A stretch of DNA of 64,000 nt from CAVQRB01 sp963715055 (GCA_963715055.1 CAVQRB010000014.1:104634-168633); one strand, 5' to 3'; counted from the first letter of the stretch, positions 37,721 to 46,624 are shown. The notes: generated by a model from the letters alone, not told the origin. A program made the numbers and translations.

Positions 37721-38263
37721 TCATTTCCGTCGCTGATGTTCGTCCAGGCGCGGCAAAATCTCGACGAAATTGCAGGGACGGTGCCTGAAATCGAGCTGTT
37801 TGCTCAGGATTTCGTCCCAGGCATCCTTGCAGGCGCCGGGGCTTCCAGGCAGCGCGAACAGATAGGTGCCATTGGCAACACCGCCGGTGGCGCGACTTTG
37901 GACCGCGCTGGTGCCGATCTTGTTCATCGATACGATCGTGAAGACCGTACCGAAGGCGTCGATCTCCTTTTCATAGACGTCACGATGCGCCTCCACCGTG
38001 ACATCGCGTCCGGTCAGACCGGTGCCGCCTGTCGAGATCACCACGTCAATTCCTTCGTCCGCGCACCAGACCCGCAACTGGTCCGCGATCTGGTCCCGCT
38101 CGTCGCGCAGGATCCGGCGCTCTGCCAGGTGATGCCCCGCGGCAAGCAGACGTTCCACCAGCACGTCGCCGGAGCGGTCCTGCGCCAGATCGCGCGTATC
38201 CGACACGGTCAACACCGCAATGCGGATCGGGATGAATTCCTTGGTCTCGTCGATCCTGCTCAT
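37721..38263 (-). CDS. moaB: Molybdenum cofactor biosynthesis protein MoaB
   Basis: 180 residues, MoaB/MogA fold: IAVLTVSDTRDLAQDRSGDV, VVISTGGTGLTGRDVT and LFALPGSPGACKDAWDEIL. Adenylates molybdopterin before MoeA inserts molybdate. First of a minus-strand set moaB-lysE-udg (transcribed udg first). It fits the mobA/moeA operon 13 kb away. Confidence 0.92.
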   Translation of the reverse strand: MSRIDETKEFIPIRIAVLTVSDTRDLAQDRSGDVLVERLLAAGHHLAERRILRDERDQIADQLRVWCADEGIDVVISTGGTGLTGRDVTVEAHRDVYEKEIDAFGTVFTIVSMNKIGTSAVQSRATGGVANGTYLFALPGSPGACKDAWDEILSKQLDFRHRPCNFVEILPRLDEHQRRK

Positions 38264-38264
38264 C

Positions 38265-38876
38265 TCAACCTCTCTCCATGATCGCCAGCCGCGCCGCCAG
38301 GGTTGAGAATACGCCTGCGCTGATCAAGTTCAAGCTGCGGGCTTGCCCCGCGAGCCGCCGTCCCAGCGATCCGGCGAAGACCCCGACCAAACCGTTTATG
38401 ATGAAACCGCCCAATCCGATCACGGCGCCGAAAACGAGGAACTGCCCCAGAACCGGCCCCGCAGCGGGCACGACGAACTGCGGCACGAAGGCCAGCACGA
38501 AAAGAATGACCTTGGGGTTGGTCAGGTTCACCAGCAGGCCCGAAAGAAAGGCGTTGCCGACACGGACCTGCGGCGCATCCACCGGCAAGGGCGCAGCAGT
38601 CAGGCTGCGCCAGGCCAGCCACAGAAGATAGGCGACGCCAACCCAGCGGATCATGTCGAAGGCCAAGGGATAGCGGGCGATCAGAGCCCCGAGACCGAGC
38701 CCCGCCACCAGGACATGGCACATGCCGCCGCAGGAAATGCCCGCGCTGGCCGCCCAGGCCGCGCGCCGCCCCGAGCGCAAGCCCTGTCCGAGGCAGAACA
38801 TCATGTCGGCCCCGGGCGTGAGGTTCAGCGCAAGGGCCGCCGGCAAAAACGCCGCAAGGGTCATTGGGTCAACCAC
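38265..38876 (-). CDS. LysE-family amino acid/metabolite translocator
   Basis: 203 residues with about six hydrophobic segments and the family N-terminus LNLTPGADMMFCLGQGL. Exports amino acids or homoserine-lactone-like compounds; substrate unknown. Its start overlaps the uracil-DNA glycosylase stop by 8 bp and moaB follows by 1 bp. Confidence 0.88.
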   Translation of the reverse strand: MVDPMTLAAFLPAALALNLTPGADMMFCLGQGLRSGRRAAWAASAGISCGGMCHVLVAGLGLGALIARYPLAFDMIRWVGVAYLLWLAWRSLTAAPLPVDAPQVRVGNAFLSGLLVNLTNPKVILFVLAFVPQFVVPAAGPVLGQFLVFGAVIGLGGFIINGLVGVFAGSLGRRLAGQARSLNLISAGVFSTLAARLAIMERG

Positions 38877-39636
38877 GCGACAGCCGCGCCTTCAGTTCAA
38901 GCAGATCTGCCCAGGCTTCGCGCTTGGCCGCCGGATTTCGCAGAAGGTATGCGGGATGAAACATCGGCAACGCCGGCAGCCCCTGCGCCTCGGCCCAGGT
39001 GCCCCGCAAGCGGGTAATGCCGCGTCTGGCGAGCAGCGCCTGGGCGCTGATATTGCCCATGATGACGATGACCTGCGGCTCCGCCAGCGCGATATGGCGC
39101 TCGAGGAAGGGGCGCATCATCGCGATTTCCTCGGGCGAGGGATCGCGGTTCTGCGGCGGGCGCCAGGGCAGGACATTGGTGATGTAGACAGGGTTATCAG
39201 GGTCCGCGCGCCCCATGCCGATGGCGGCGAGCATCCGGTCCAGCAACTGCCCCGCCCGGCCGACGAAGGGCTTGCCCTCAAGATCCTCGTCCCGCCCCGG
39301 TGCTTCGCCGACGATCATCACCGGCGCACCCGCGATCCCATCCGAAAACACCAGCTGGCGCGCGCCGCGCTTGAGATCGCAATGTGCGAAGCCTTCCATG
39401 GCCGCGCGCAGGCAATCGAGATCAGTAGCCGCTGTCGCAAGCTGCCGTGCCTCTTCGACCGCATCGACCTGTCCAGGCGCGGGCGCGGTGGCGGGGGCCT
39501 GGGGTTGCTTCGGCGTGTCGATCCTGGCCGGCGCTTCATAGCGGTTGAGTGGCGCGTCACAGATGGCTTCCGTGGCGCCCAGTTCGACCTGCCAGTCAAG
39601 AAGCGCAAGCGCGTGGTGAAACTCTGCTGATTCCAT
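38869..39636 (-). CDS. Uracil-DNA glycosylase (family 4-like)
   Basis: 255 residues. The N-terminal 70 residues are low-complexity. The catalytic loop GEAPG is at 110-114, GKPFVGRAGQLLDRML follows, and the C-terminal HPAYLLRNP is intact. Only one Cys (Cys86, FAHCDLKRG) is seen where family 4 enzymes usually have a pair of 4Fe-4S ligands. It excises uracil from DNA. First gene of a three-gene minus-strand operon; divergent from pyrB. Confidence 0.85.
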   Translation of the reverse strand: MESAEFHHALALLDWQVELGATEAICDAPLNRYEAPARIDTPKQPQAPATAPAPGQVDAVEEARQLATAATDLDCLRAAMEGFAHCDLKRGARQLVFSDGIAGAPVMIVGEAPGRDEDLEGKPFVGRAGQLLDRMLAAIGMGRADPDNPVYITNVLPWRPPQNRDPSPEEIAMMRPFLERHIALAEPQVIVIMGNISAQALLARRGITRLRGTWAEAQGLPALPMFHPAYLLRNPAAKREAWADLLELKARLSRG

Positions 39637-39753
39637 GAGCGCATTCTATGCCGCGACCGGGGCAAACTGAACCACCGGTTTCTCGCGGTGCCGTGCTTGC
39701 CCCTCCCCCTTGCCCTGCCTATAACGAGGTGAAATCGCCGAAGGTCGCCCTCC

Positions 39754-40701
39754 ATGCCGTTTCCCCATCGACATCTGCTTGGCATCGAGGCGCTTCACCC
39801 CTCGGAAATCGTCACGCTTCTCGATCTGGCGGACAGCTACGCGGCGCTGAACCGCCAGCCCGACAAACATGCGGATGCGCTGGCAGGGCTCACCCAGATC
39901 AACATGTTCTTCGAAAACTCCACCCGGACGCAGGCGAGCTTCGAGATCGCCGGAAAGCGCCTCGGGGCGGATGTGATGAACATGGCGATGCAGGCCAGTT
40001 CGGTGAAAAAGGGCGAGACCCTCATCGACACCGCGCTCACGCTCAATGCCATGCATCCCGATCTCCTGGTGGTGCGCCATCCGCACTCGGGCGCGGTGGA
40101 TCTTCTTGCGCAAAAGGTGAACTGCGCGGTGCTCAACGCAGGTGACGGGCGGCACGAACACCCGACGCAAGCCCTTCTCGACGCGCTGACCATCCGCCGC
40201 GCCAAGGGGCGGCTGCACCGGCTGTCGATCGCGATCTGCGGCGACATCGCCCATAGCCGCGTGGCGCGCTCCAACATCATGCTGCTGGGCAAGATGGAGA
40301 ACCGGATCCGGCTGATCGGACCGCCGACCCTGATGCCCGCGGGCATTTCCGAGTTCGGCGTGGAGGTCTTCGACGACATGACCGACGGGTTGCGTGATGT
40401 CGATGTGGTGATGATGCTGCGGCTCCAGAAGGAGCGGATGGACGGCGGCTTCATCCCCTCCGAGCGCGAATACTATCACCGCTACGGGCTCGACGCCGAA
40501 AAGCTGGCCGCGGCCAAGCCCGATGCGATTGTCATGCACCCCGGCCCGATGAATCGCGGCGTTGAAATCGACGGCACCCTGGCCGACGACATCAACCGCA
40601 GCGTCATCCAGGACCAGGTCGAAATGGGCGTGGCCGTGCGCATGGCCGCCATGGATCTGCTGGCGCGCAACCTGCGCCTGACCCGGACGGGTGCGGCATG
40701 A
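39754..40701 (+). CDS. pyrB: Aspartate carbamoyltransferase catalytic chain
   Basis: 315 residues. Makes N-carbamoyl-aspartate from aspartate and carbamoyl phosphate. Motifs: carbamoyl-phosphate site FFENSTRTQASFEI, GDGRHEHPTQALLDAL and the final HPGPMNRGVEID. No regulatory pyrI is beside it. It is followed by a membrane protein (4-nt overlap), a 33-residue protein and a degenerate dihydroorotase, in that order. Confidence 0.95.
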   Translation: MPFPHRHLLGIEALHPSEIVTLLDLADSYAALNRQPDKHADALAGLTQINMFFENSTRTQASFEIAGKRLGADVMNMAMQASSVKKGETLIDTALTLNAMHPDLLVVRHPHSGAVDLLAQKVNCAVLNAGDGRHEHPTQALLDALTIRRAKGRLHRLSIAICGDIAHSRVARSNIMLLGKMENRIRLIGPPTLMPAGISEFGVEVFDDMTDGLRDVDVVMMLRLQKERMDGGFIPSEREYYHRYGLDAEKLAAAKPDAIVMHPGPMNRGVEIDGTLADDINRSVIQDQVEMGVAVRMAAMDLLARNLRLTRTGAA

Positions 40702-41243
40702 GCCGACAGATCGACATCGTCGCCGGCGAGGCAGGCCGGATCCGCGTCTTCGCCATCAACCTGCCGCCAGAGGACGTGCGACAAGACCTCGCGCGGATGC
40801 CCGCTTCGGATCTGGCGCGCAGGCTTCTGGGCAGCCCGCATCTCGACACCGCCAGCACGGAGATATTTCCCGTCTCAGACCTCTCCGGGGTGGGTCTCGC
40901 GGCCTATCTCGCGGAAGGCTATGCGGTATCGCAGGACGCCATCGCCGCGGACCGCGCCAGGCTCGACGCGCTCGACGGCTACGTGATGCTGCTCTTTTCG
41001 GACAGTTTCGCCGGTGCGGAAGCGACCCTGACGCCCGGGCCCGATGTCAACCTGATCGGTACCTACGCCGAATTCCAGCCCGAGGGCGGCGGCAAAGCGA
41101 TCCGGGCGGAGAGTGCCAAGCCCTACAGCGGCCAGCCCGGAAAACCCGCTCCTGCACCTTCGCGCAGCGGCATTGGCAGCATTGTGATCCTTCTCGCATT
41201 CGTCATTGCCTCCGGTGCGGCCCTTTGGGTGATGCTACAATGA
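40698..41243 (+). CDS. Membrane-anchored hypothetical protein in the pyrB operon
   Basis: 181 residues. Starts ATGA overlap with pyrB. It has a soluble N-terminal part (residues 1-140) and a C-terminal helix (GIGSIVILLAFVIASGAALWVML), so it is anchored by its C-terminus with little outside. I do not recognise a domain. Position between pyrB and the dihydroorotase-like gene suggests a link with pyrimidine synthesis, which is inference. Confidence 0.75.
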   Translation: MSRQIDIVAGEAGRIRVFAINLPPEDVRQDLARMPASDLARRLLGSPHLDTASTEIFPVSDLSGVGLAAYLAEGYAVSQDAIAADRARLDALDGYVMLLFSDSFAGAEATLTPGPDVNLIGTYAEFQPEGGGKAIRAESAKPYSGQPGKPAPAPSRSGIGSIVILLAFVIASGAALWVMLQ

Positions 41244-41259
41244 CCTGCGAGGCAAGAGA

Positions 41260-41361
41260 ATGAACGACCCCAAGGACCCCAAGATGTCGGGACGCATCGC
41301 GATGATCGCGCTGCTGGTGGCCTTCGGCGTCGTCGGCCTGATGATCTGGGTGGGCTCATGA
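41260..41361 (+). CDS. 33-residue single-helix membrane protein
   Basis: Short gene beginning MNDPKDPKMSGRIA, with one hydrophobic helix (MIALLVAFGVVGLMIWV) and end at TGA overlapping the next ATG. GGCAAGAG lies upstream of the ATG. It starts 16 bp after the 181-residue gene and overlaps the dihydroorotase start by 4 nt. This placement argues for a real gene. Function unknown. Confidence 0.65.
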   Translation: MNDPKDPKMSGRIAMIALLVAFGVVGLMIWVGS

Positions 41362-42635
41362 CGCTCAGCCTCGTCAACGCCCGTCTGGTCGATCCCGAAA
41401 GCGGCACCGTCTCCACCGGCGGTCTGCGCCTTGACGCCGGGCATATCGTCGAGCGGCTCGACAAGGATGCCAAGCCCGCCGGCAGGGTGATCGACTGCGG
41501 ATTGAAATACCTCGCCCCGGGCCTTGTGGATATGGGCGTGAAGGTCTGCGAACCGGGCGAACGCCACAAGGAAAGCTACCGCTCGGCGGGTCTCGCGGCG
41601 GCGGCGGGCGGCGTGACCACGATGATCACCCGGCCCGACACGACGCCTGCCATCGACAACCCCGAAACGCTGGAATTCGTCACCCGCCGCGCCAACGAGG
41701 CCTCGCCGGTCAACGTGCTCGCCATGGCGGCCCTGACCAAAGGGCGCGACGGCCGCGAGATGACCGAAATCGGTTTCCTGATGGACGCCGGCGCCGTGGC
41801 CTTCACCGATTGCGACCGGGTGGTCACGGACACCAAGGTCTTCAGCCGGGCGCTGACCTATGCGCGGGGGCTCGGGGCGCTGGTGGTGGCCCATCCGCAG
41901 GAACCGGGCCTCAGCGCAGGCGCCTGCGCCACATCGGGCAAATTCGCCTCGCTGCGCGGCCTGCCCGCGGTCTCGCCGATGGCCGAACGCATGGGGCTCG
42001 ACCGGGACATCGCCCTCATTGAAATGACCGGCGCGCGCTATCACGCGGACCAGATCACCTGCGCGCGCGCCCTGCCCGCCCTGGAGCGCGCCAAGCGCAA
42101 CGGGCTCGACATTACCGCGGGCACGTCGATCCACCACCTCACGCTGAATGCGCTCGACATCGCGGACTACCGCACTTTCTTCAAGCTCAAGCCCCCCTTG
42201 CGCGACGAGCAGGACCGCCTCGCCGTCGCGGAGGCCGTGAACAGCGGTCTGATCGACGTGATCTGCTCGATGCACACGCCACAGGACGAGGAAAGCAAGC
42301 GTCTGCCCTTCGAGGAGGCGGCATCGGGTGCGGTGGGGCTTGAGACGCTGCTGCCCGCCGCCATGCGCCTCCATCACGCCGGGCTGATCGACCTGCCTGT
42401 CCTGTGGCGCGCGATGTCGCTCAATCCGGCAAAACGGCTGGGTCTGGCATCGGGGCGTCTGAGCGTCGGTGCCCCGGCCGATCTCGTACTCTTCGATCCG
42501 GACGCCCCATTCCTGATGGACCGCGCCACGCTGCGCTCGAAATCCCGCAACACGCCCTTCGACGGGGCCCGGATGCAAGGCCGCGTGCTGGCCACCTACG
42601 TCGGCGGTGCCTGCGTCTATGAGCGATCGACATGA
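41358..42635 (+). CDS. pyrX: Dihydroorotase homologue, probably catalytically inactive
   Basis: 425 residues and dihydroorotase overall. The usual HxH metal site of GLxDMHVHLREPG is replaced by GVK (LVDMGVKVCEPG). The usual TDHAPH near the end is SMHTPQ, losing the catalytic Asp. Only a middle His (SIHHLTLN) is kept. Such pseudo-dihydroorotases support ATCase assembly in Pseudomonas (PyrX/PyrC'). Position with pyrB agrees. A true dihydroorotase is expected elsewhere. Confidence 0.8.
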   Translation: MTLSLVNARLVDPESGTVSTGGLRLDAGHIVERLDKDAKPAGRVIDCGLKYLAPGLVDMGVKVCEPGERHKESYRSAGLAAAAGGVTTMITRPDTTPAIDNPETLEFVTRRANEASPVNVLAMAALTKGRDGREMTEIGFLMDAGAVAFTDCDRVVTDTKVFSRALTYARGLGALVVAHPQEPGLSAGACATSGKFASLRGLPAVSPMAERMGLDRDIALIEMTGARYHADQITCARALPALERAKRNGLDITAGTSIHHLTLNALDIADYRTFFKLKPPLRDEQDRLAVAEAVNSGLIDVICSMHTPQDEESKRLPFEEAASGAVGLETLLPAAMRLHHAGLIDLPVLWRAMSLNPAKRLGLASGRLSVGAPADLVLFDPDAPFLMDRATLRSKSRNTPFDGARMQGRVLATYVGGACVYERST

Positions 42636-43237
42636 GCAACACCGACATCGCCCTCACCACGCTCGGCTACTGGGCCGCCTTCGGCTATCTCCTGGGCTCG
42701 ATCCCCTTCGGGCTGCTGGTCGCGCGGGTCATGGGCCTCGGCAATCTGCGCGAGATCGGCTCGGGCAACATCGGGGCCACCAACGTTCTGCGCACGGGCA
42801 ACAAACCGGCGGCGGCCCTCACGCTCCTGCTCGACGGCGGCAAGGGCGCGCTGGCCGTGCTCTTGGGTCACGCCGCAGGGGGCGATCCCGGCCTCATCGC
42901 GGGTCTCGCCGCGATGATCGGCCATTGCTTTCCGGTCTGGCTACGCTTCAAGGGCGGCAAGGGCGTGGCGACTTTCCTCGGCATCGTCCTTGCGCTCAAC
43001 CCGATGGTCGGCCTCGGCGCCTGCCTTGCCTGGCTCGCGGGCGCCTTCTCCACGCGGATTTCTTCCGTTGGGGCACTTGTCGCATCGGTCGCTGCGGTCC
43101 CACTGGCCTACCTTGCCGATGGCCCGAAAACGGCTGTCTACATCGCCCTGATGGCCGCCCTGATCTTCTGGCGTCACCGGGGCAACATCGCCCGCATCCG
43201 CGCCGGGACAGAGCCGAAAATCGGCAAGAAGTCTTGA
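42632..43237 (+). CDS. plsY: Glycerol-3-phosphate acyltransferase PlsY
   Basis: 201 residues, integral membrane. Uses acyl-phosphate to acylate glycerol-3-phosphate, first step of phospholipid synthesis. Motifs GSGNIGATNVLRTG and RFKGGKGVATFLG are clear, with several membrane helices. Overlaps the dihydroorotase-like gene by ATGA. Confidence 0.93.
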   Translation: MSNTDIALTTLGYWAAFGYLLGSIPFGLLVARVMGLGNLREIGSGNIGATNVLRTGNKPAAALTLLLDGGKGALAVLLGHAAGGDPGLIAGLAAMIGHCFPVWLRFKGGKGVATFLGIVLALNPMVGLGACLAWLAGAFSTRISSVGALVASVAAVPLAYLADGPKTAVYIALMAALIFWRHRGNIARIRAGTEPKIGKKS

Positions 43238-43515
43238 ACGACCGTGCGCCCGCCGATGTCGCGGGCAGGCTTGCGCAATTACCCGATGGTCCGGTGCGGG
43301 GACTCTACGAGGGGCGCAAATACCTCGCGACGAAAACGACCTGCGCGGCTGAGAGATCCGTCAAGCTGGTGGCCGAGGAACTTGGCGGCAAGGATTACAT
43401 CAGCCTGAACCTCTATCATCTTGCCGCCGGGCCACGCCTGCGCCCCTGCGAAATGCCCGCGGAAAAGGTCATCGCCTTCGTTATGGGATTTGCGCCGGAT
43501 CAGGACGAGGCATAG
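43234..43515 (+). CDS. Conserved-looking 93-residue protein (TTG start)
   Basis: The frame begins at TTG 43234, which overlaps the plsY stop (4 nt, TTGA). Residues include RGLYEGRKYLATKTT, LVAEELGGKDYISLNLYHLA and CEMPAEKVIAFVMGF. I recall similar small Rhodobacterales proteins without a function name. No membrane segment. The stop overlaps the end of ectC from the opposite strand by 16 bp. Confidence 0.6.
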   Translation: MNDRAPADVAGRLAQLPDGPVRGLYEGRKYLATKTTCAAERSVKLVAEELGGKDYISLNLYHLAAGPRLRPCEMPAEKVIAFVMGFAPDQDEA

Positions 43516-43886
43516 CTGCCGTCCGGCCCATGTACCTCATCGCCCTGCAAGGCCGGCGAGAACACGCAGATCAGGTGCAGCGGCACGTCGCCCAGGACTC
43601 GCACCTCATGCGCGTCATGAGCGTCAGGCGCATAGAGCACGCCTGGTTCGATCCGGTGCTCCTTGCCACTCTGCTTTTCGGTGACGATCCCCGCGCCGCC
43701 GATACAGTAGCAGGCCTCGACGTGGTTCTTGTAGTGCAGGTCCAGCACAGCACCTGGCAGCACACGGGTCTCCGTCATGGAAAACCCCATGCCGTCGGAT
43801 TTCACCAGCAGCCTGAGGCTGGTCCAGCCCGGCCCCGCCGCATCTCGTGCTGTGCCTTCGATGTCCTTCCTGTGGGTCACGATCAT
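43500..43886 (-). CDS. ectC: L-ectoine synthase, without ectA or ectB
   Basis: 128 residues, cupin fold, the usual EctC length. Cyclises N-gamma-acetyl-diaminobutyrate to ectoine, an osmoprotectant. The iron ligands are all present: Glu57 (NHVEACYC), Tyr85 and His93 (YAPDAHDAHE). Other family marks are GPGWTSLRLLVKSDGMGFS and the final CVFSPALQGDEVHGPDG. There is no ectA, ectB, ectD or ask gene in the window, so it is a solitary EctC. The neighbours are a 93-residue protein and an aldo/keto reductase. Confidence 0.9.
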   Translation of the reverse strand: MIVTHRKDIEGTARDAAGPGWTSLRLLVKSDGMGFSMTETRVLPGAVLDLHYKNHVEACYCIGGAGIVTEKQSGKEHRIEPGVLYAPDAHDAHEVRVLGDVPLHLICVFSPALQGDEVHGPDGSYASS

Positions 43887-43965
43887 CGCTCTCGCCTTTC
43901 CTCAAACTGCGCGCTTTCGGGATTCACCGTTGCATGGTGCCTAGCCTCATGCCAATCCTGACGGC

Positions 43966-44904
43966 ATGACACATCCCATGACAAGCCCCGACGGCACGGC
44001 GGCAAGCCGCCTCGCATTCGGCACGATGCAATTCGGCGGACGCGCCGATGCAACGGCCTCCCGCGCCATGTTCGACGCCTGCGTCGAGGCAGGCATCACC
44101 CATTTCGACACCGCCCATGTCTACAACGAAGGTGCCTCGGAGACACTGCTCGGCGGGATGCTCGGCAAGCGTCGCGACAGCCTGATCATCGCCACCAAGG
44201 CCGCCTACAGCGGCGGCGGGTCCAAGGCCAATATCACCAGCAGTTTCGAGATTTCCAGGCAGCGGCTGAAGCTCGACATGGTCGACGTCCTCTACATGCA
44301 CCGCTTCGATCCGGACACCGACCTGCACGAGAGCATGGAAGCCATGGCGGAGTTGAAATCTGCGGGCCGGATCCGCTACGTCGGCGTGTCGAATTTCGCG
44401 GCCTGGCAGGTGATGAAAGCGATCGCCATTGCAGCCAAATTCGATCTCGCCATCGACATACTGCAACCGATGTACAACCTGGTGAAACGTCAGGCGGAGG
44501 TCGAGCTTCTGCCGATGTGCGCCGATCAGGGTGTGGCCTGCGCGCCCTATTCGCCTCTGGGCGGCGGCTTGCTGACTGGGAAATATGTGACGGGAGGCGT
44601 GGGCCGCCTTGCCGAAGACGACCGTTACGCGGCACGCTACGGTCTTGCCTTCATGCATGAGGCGGCCGCGGGATTGTCGCAGATCGCAACCGAGCTTGAC
44701 GTGCCCGCTCCGACGCTGGCCGTTGCCTGGGCTGCGGCGCATCCCATGGGGCCGACGCCAATCATCTCTGCTCGGTCGGCGGATCAGCTTGTCCCTTCCC
44801 TCGCCGCGATGGATTTCGAGATGGACGCAGCCCTCTACAAGAGGATTGCCGCCTTGAGCCCGACGCCGCCGCCTGCCACCGACCGGATCGAAGAGCAGTC
44901 ATGA
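43966..44904 (+). CDS. Aldo/keto reductase
   Basis: 312 residues. AKR tetrad is visible: Asp and Tyr in FDTAHVYNEGA, Lys in IIATKAAY, His in YMHRFD. NADPH-dependent reduction of carbonyls; substrate unknown. The TIM-barrel region SPLGGGLLTGKY is intact. It overlaps the FAD oxidoreductase by 4 nt, giving an operon of AKR, DAO and DUF938. Confidence 0.9.
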   Translation: MTHPMTSPDGTAASRLAFGTMQFGGRADATASRAMFDACVEAGITHFDTAHVYNEGASETLLGGMLGKRRDSLIIATKAAYSGGGSKANITSSFEISRQRLKLDMVDVLYMHRFDPDTDLHESMEAMAELKSAGRIRYVGVSNFAAWQVMKAIAIAAKFDLAIDILQPMYNLVKRQAEVELLPMCADQGVACAPYSPLGGGLLTGKYVTGGVGRLAEDDRYAARYGLAFMHEAAAGLSQIATELDVPAPTLAVAWAAAHPMGPTPIISARSADQLVPSLAAMDFEMDAALYKRIAALSPTPPPATDRIEEQS

Positions 44905-45971
44905 GCGACATCATCGTGATCGGCGGTGGCATCGCGGGCCTGTCCGCCGCGGCGCGGCTCGCTCCTGACGCCTCGGTCACAGTCCTGGAGCGCGAGAGCG
45001 CCACCGGCTATCACGCCTCGGGCCGATCCGCAGCCGTCTTCGAGCCGAACTACGGTGCCCCGAGCGTCCGGGCGCTGAACCGGGCGAGCGAAGCCTATCT
45101 GCGGCAGGGCGGTTATCTGAGCCCGCGCGGGTTGATGCTGCTGGGAAAGGCCGAGGAGCAATCAGCCTTCGAGGCAGACGTCGCTTCCATGGGTCTCGTG
45201 CCGATTTCAGTTGCTGAGGCGCGTGAGATCATCCCCGTGCTCGATCCTGCCAAGCTGCGCTACGCCGCCTATCATGAAGGGGCGCAAGACATCGACACCC
45301 ACAGGTTGCTCGAGGATTTCGCAAGGACCGTCCGCGCACATGGCGGGCAGGTTCTCACCGGCCATCCTGTGACCGTGATCGGCTTTGCGGGCGGTAAATG
45401 GCAGGTCACGGCCAAGGACCGGGTGTTTCACGCCGACCTCCTGATCAACGCCGCCGGCGCCTGGGCTGATGAGGTCGCCGCAATGGCCGGGCTCGCACCG
45501 CTCGGCATCGTACCGCATCGCCGCTCGATGGCGCGCATCCCCGCGCCGGCAGAGCAGGACGTCTCGCGTTGGCCCGTCTTCTTCGGTGTCGGTGAGAGCT
45601 GGTACGCCAAGCCGGACGCAGGTTTCCTGCTTGTCTCGCCCGCCGACGAGGACCCCGTGGCGCCGCATGATGCCTGGGCGGAGGATCTGACGCTGGCGCA
45701 AGGACTTGCGCGTTACGAAGAGATGGTGTGCGTTCCGGTGACCCGGCTCCAGTCGAGTTGGGCGGGCCTGCGCAGCTTCGCACCCGATCGCAGCCTCGTG
45801 CTCGGGCCGGACCCGGCGCAGCCCGCTTTCGTCTGGAGTGCGGGACAAGGCGGCTATGGTTTCCAGACCTCCCCGGCCGCTTCCCGGCTTGTTGCCGACC
45901 TTGTAATGGGACGTCCTTGCGAGATCGACTCCGAGGTCGTCGCACAGCTCACACCGGCGCGTTTGCGATGA
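44901..45971 (+). CDS. FAD-dependent amino-acid-oxidase-type oxidoreductase
   Basis: 356 residues. FAD motif IIVIGGGIAGLSAAARL at the N-terminus and GQGGYGFQTSPAASRL at the C-terminus define a DAO-family enzyme. Oxidises an amine or amino acid; substrate not visible. Middle gene of the AKR-DAO-DUF938 operon, with 4-nt overlaps on both sides. Confidence 0.88.
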   Translation: MSDIIVIGGGIAGLSAAARLAPDASVTVLERESATGYHASGRSAAVFEPNYGAPSVRALNRASEAYLRQGGYLSPRGLMLLGKAEEQSAFEADVASMGLVPISVAEAREIIPVLDPAKLRYAAYHEGAQDIDTHRLLEDFARTVRAHGGQVLTGHPVTVIGFAGGKWQVTAKDRVFHADLLINAAGAWADEVAAMAGLAPLGIVPHRRSMARIPAPAEQDVSRWPVFFGVGESWYAKPDAGFLLVSPADEDPVAPHDAWAEDLTLAQGLARYEEMVCVPVTRLQSSWAGLRSFAPDRSLVLGPDPAQPAFVWSAGQGGYGFQTSPAASRLVADLVMGRPCEIDSEVVAQLTPARLR

Positions 45972-46624
45972 CCCGAAAACTCCCCCAATCCGCCAGTCTG
46001 GCCACCCCGGCGAAAGGTGCCAAGCTCTACGCTCCATCTGCCGCAAACAACGCCGAGGCGATCTGCGCAGTGCTCGCGGCGCATGCTCCCGCCACGGGCA
46101 ATGCGCTCGAAATCGCCAGCGGCACCGGCCAGCACGTCACGGCCTTCGCATGCGCCCTGCCCGGTCTTGTCTGGCAACCGACCGAGATCGACCCGCAGCG
46201 CCGTGCCAGCATCGACGCCTATGTAGCAGAGGCAGGACGCAGCAACCTGCGACCCGCGATCGCGCTCGACGCCACGGCTCCGGGATGGCACCGGGAGCAC
46301 GGCGGACAGAGCCTCATCATCCTGATCAACCTGCTGCACCTCATACCGACGTCTGCGGCACGAACCGTTCTTGCGGAAACCATGGCAGCGCTGGCTCCGG
46401 GGGGGTGTTTTGTGATTTATGGCCCTTTCAAACGCAACGGGCTCCTGACCAGCGAGGGCGACCTGCGATTTGACAGCGAGTTGCGCGCGGCTGATCCGGA
46501 GATCGGCTACAAGAACGACAGAGACATCGCCTCTTGGGTGAGTGCTACAGGCGCGCAGATAGAAAGACGGGAAATGCCAGCCAACAACCTCTGTTTCGTC
46601 GTGCGCAACCGGCCAACCCTATAA
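45968..46624 (+). CDS. DUF938 SAM-dependent methyltransferase
   Basis: 218 residues. MTRKLPQSASLATPAKGAKL, YAPSAANNAEAICAVL, SAM loop LEIASGTGQHVTAFA and LINLLHLIPTSAAR match DUF938. Starts in a 4-nt overlap with the DAO gene. Target not known. Confidence 0.88.
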   Translation: MTRKLPQSASLATPAKGAKLYAPSAANNAEAICAVLAAHAPATGNALEIASGTGQHVTAFACALPGLVWQPTEIDPQRRASIDAYVAEAGRSNLRPAIALDATAPGWHREHGGQSLIILINLLHLIPTSAARTVLAETMAALAPGGCFVIYGPFKRNGLLTSEGDLRFDSELRAADPEIGYKNDRDIASWVSATGAQIERREMPANNLCFVVRNRPTL

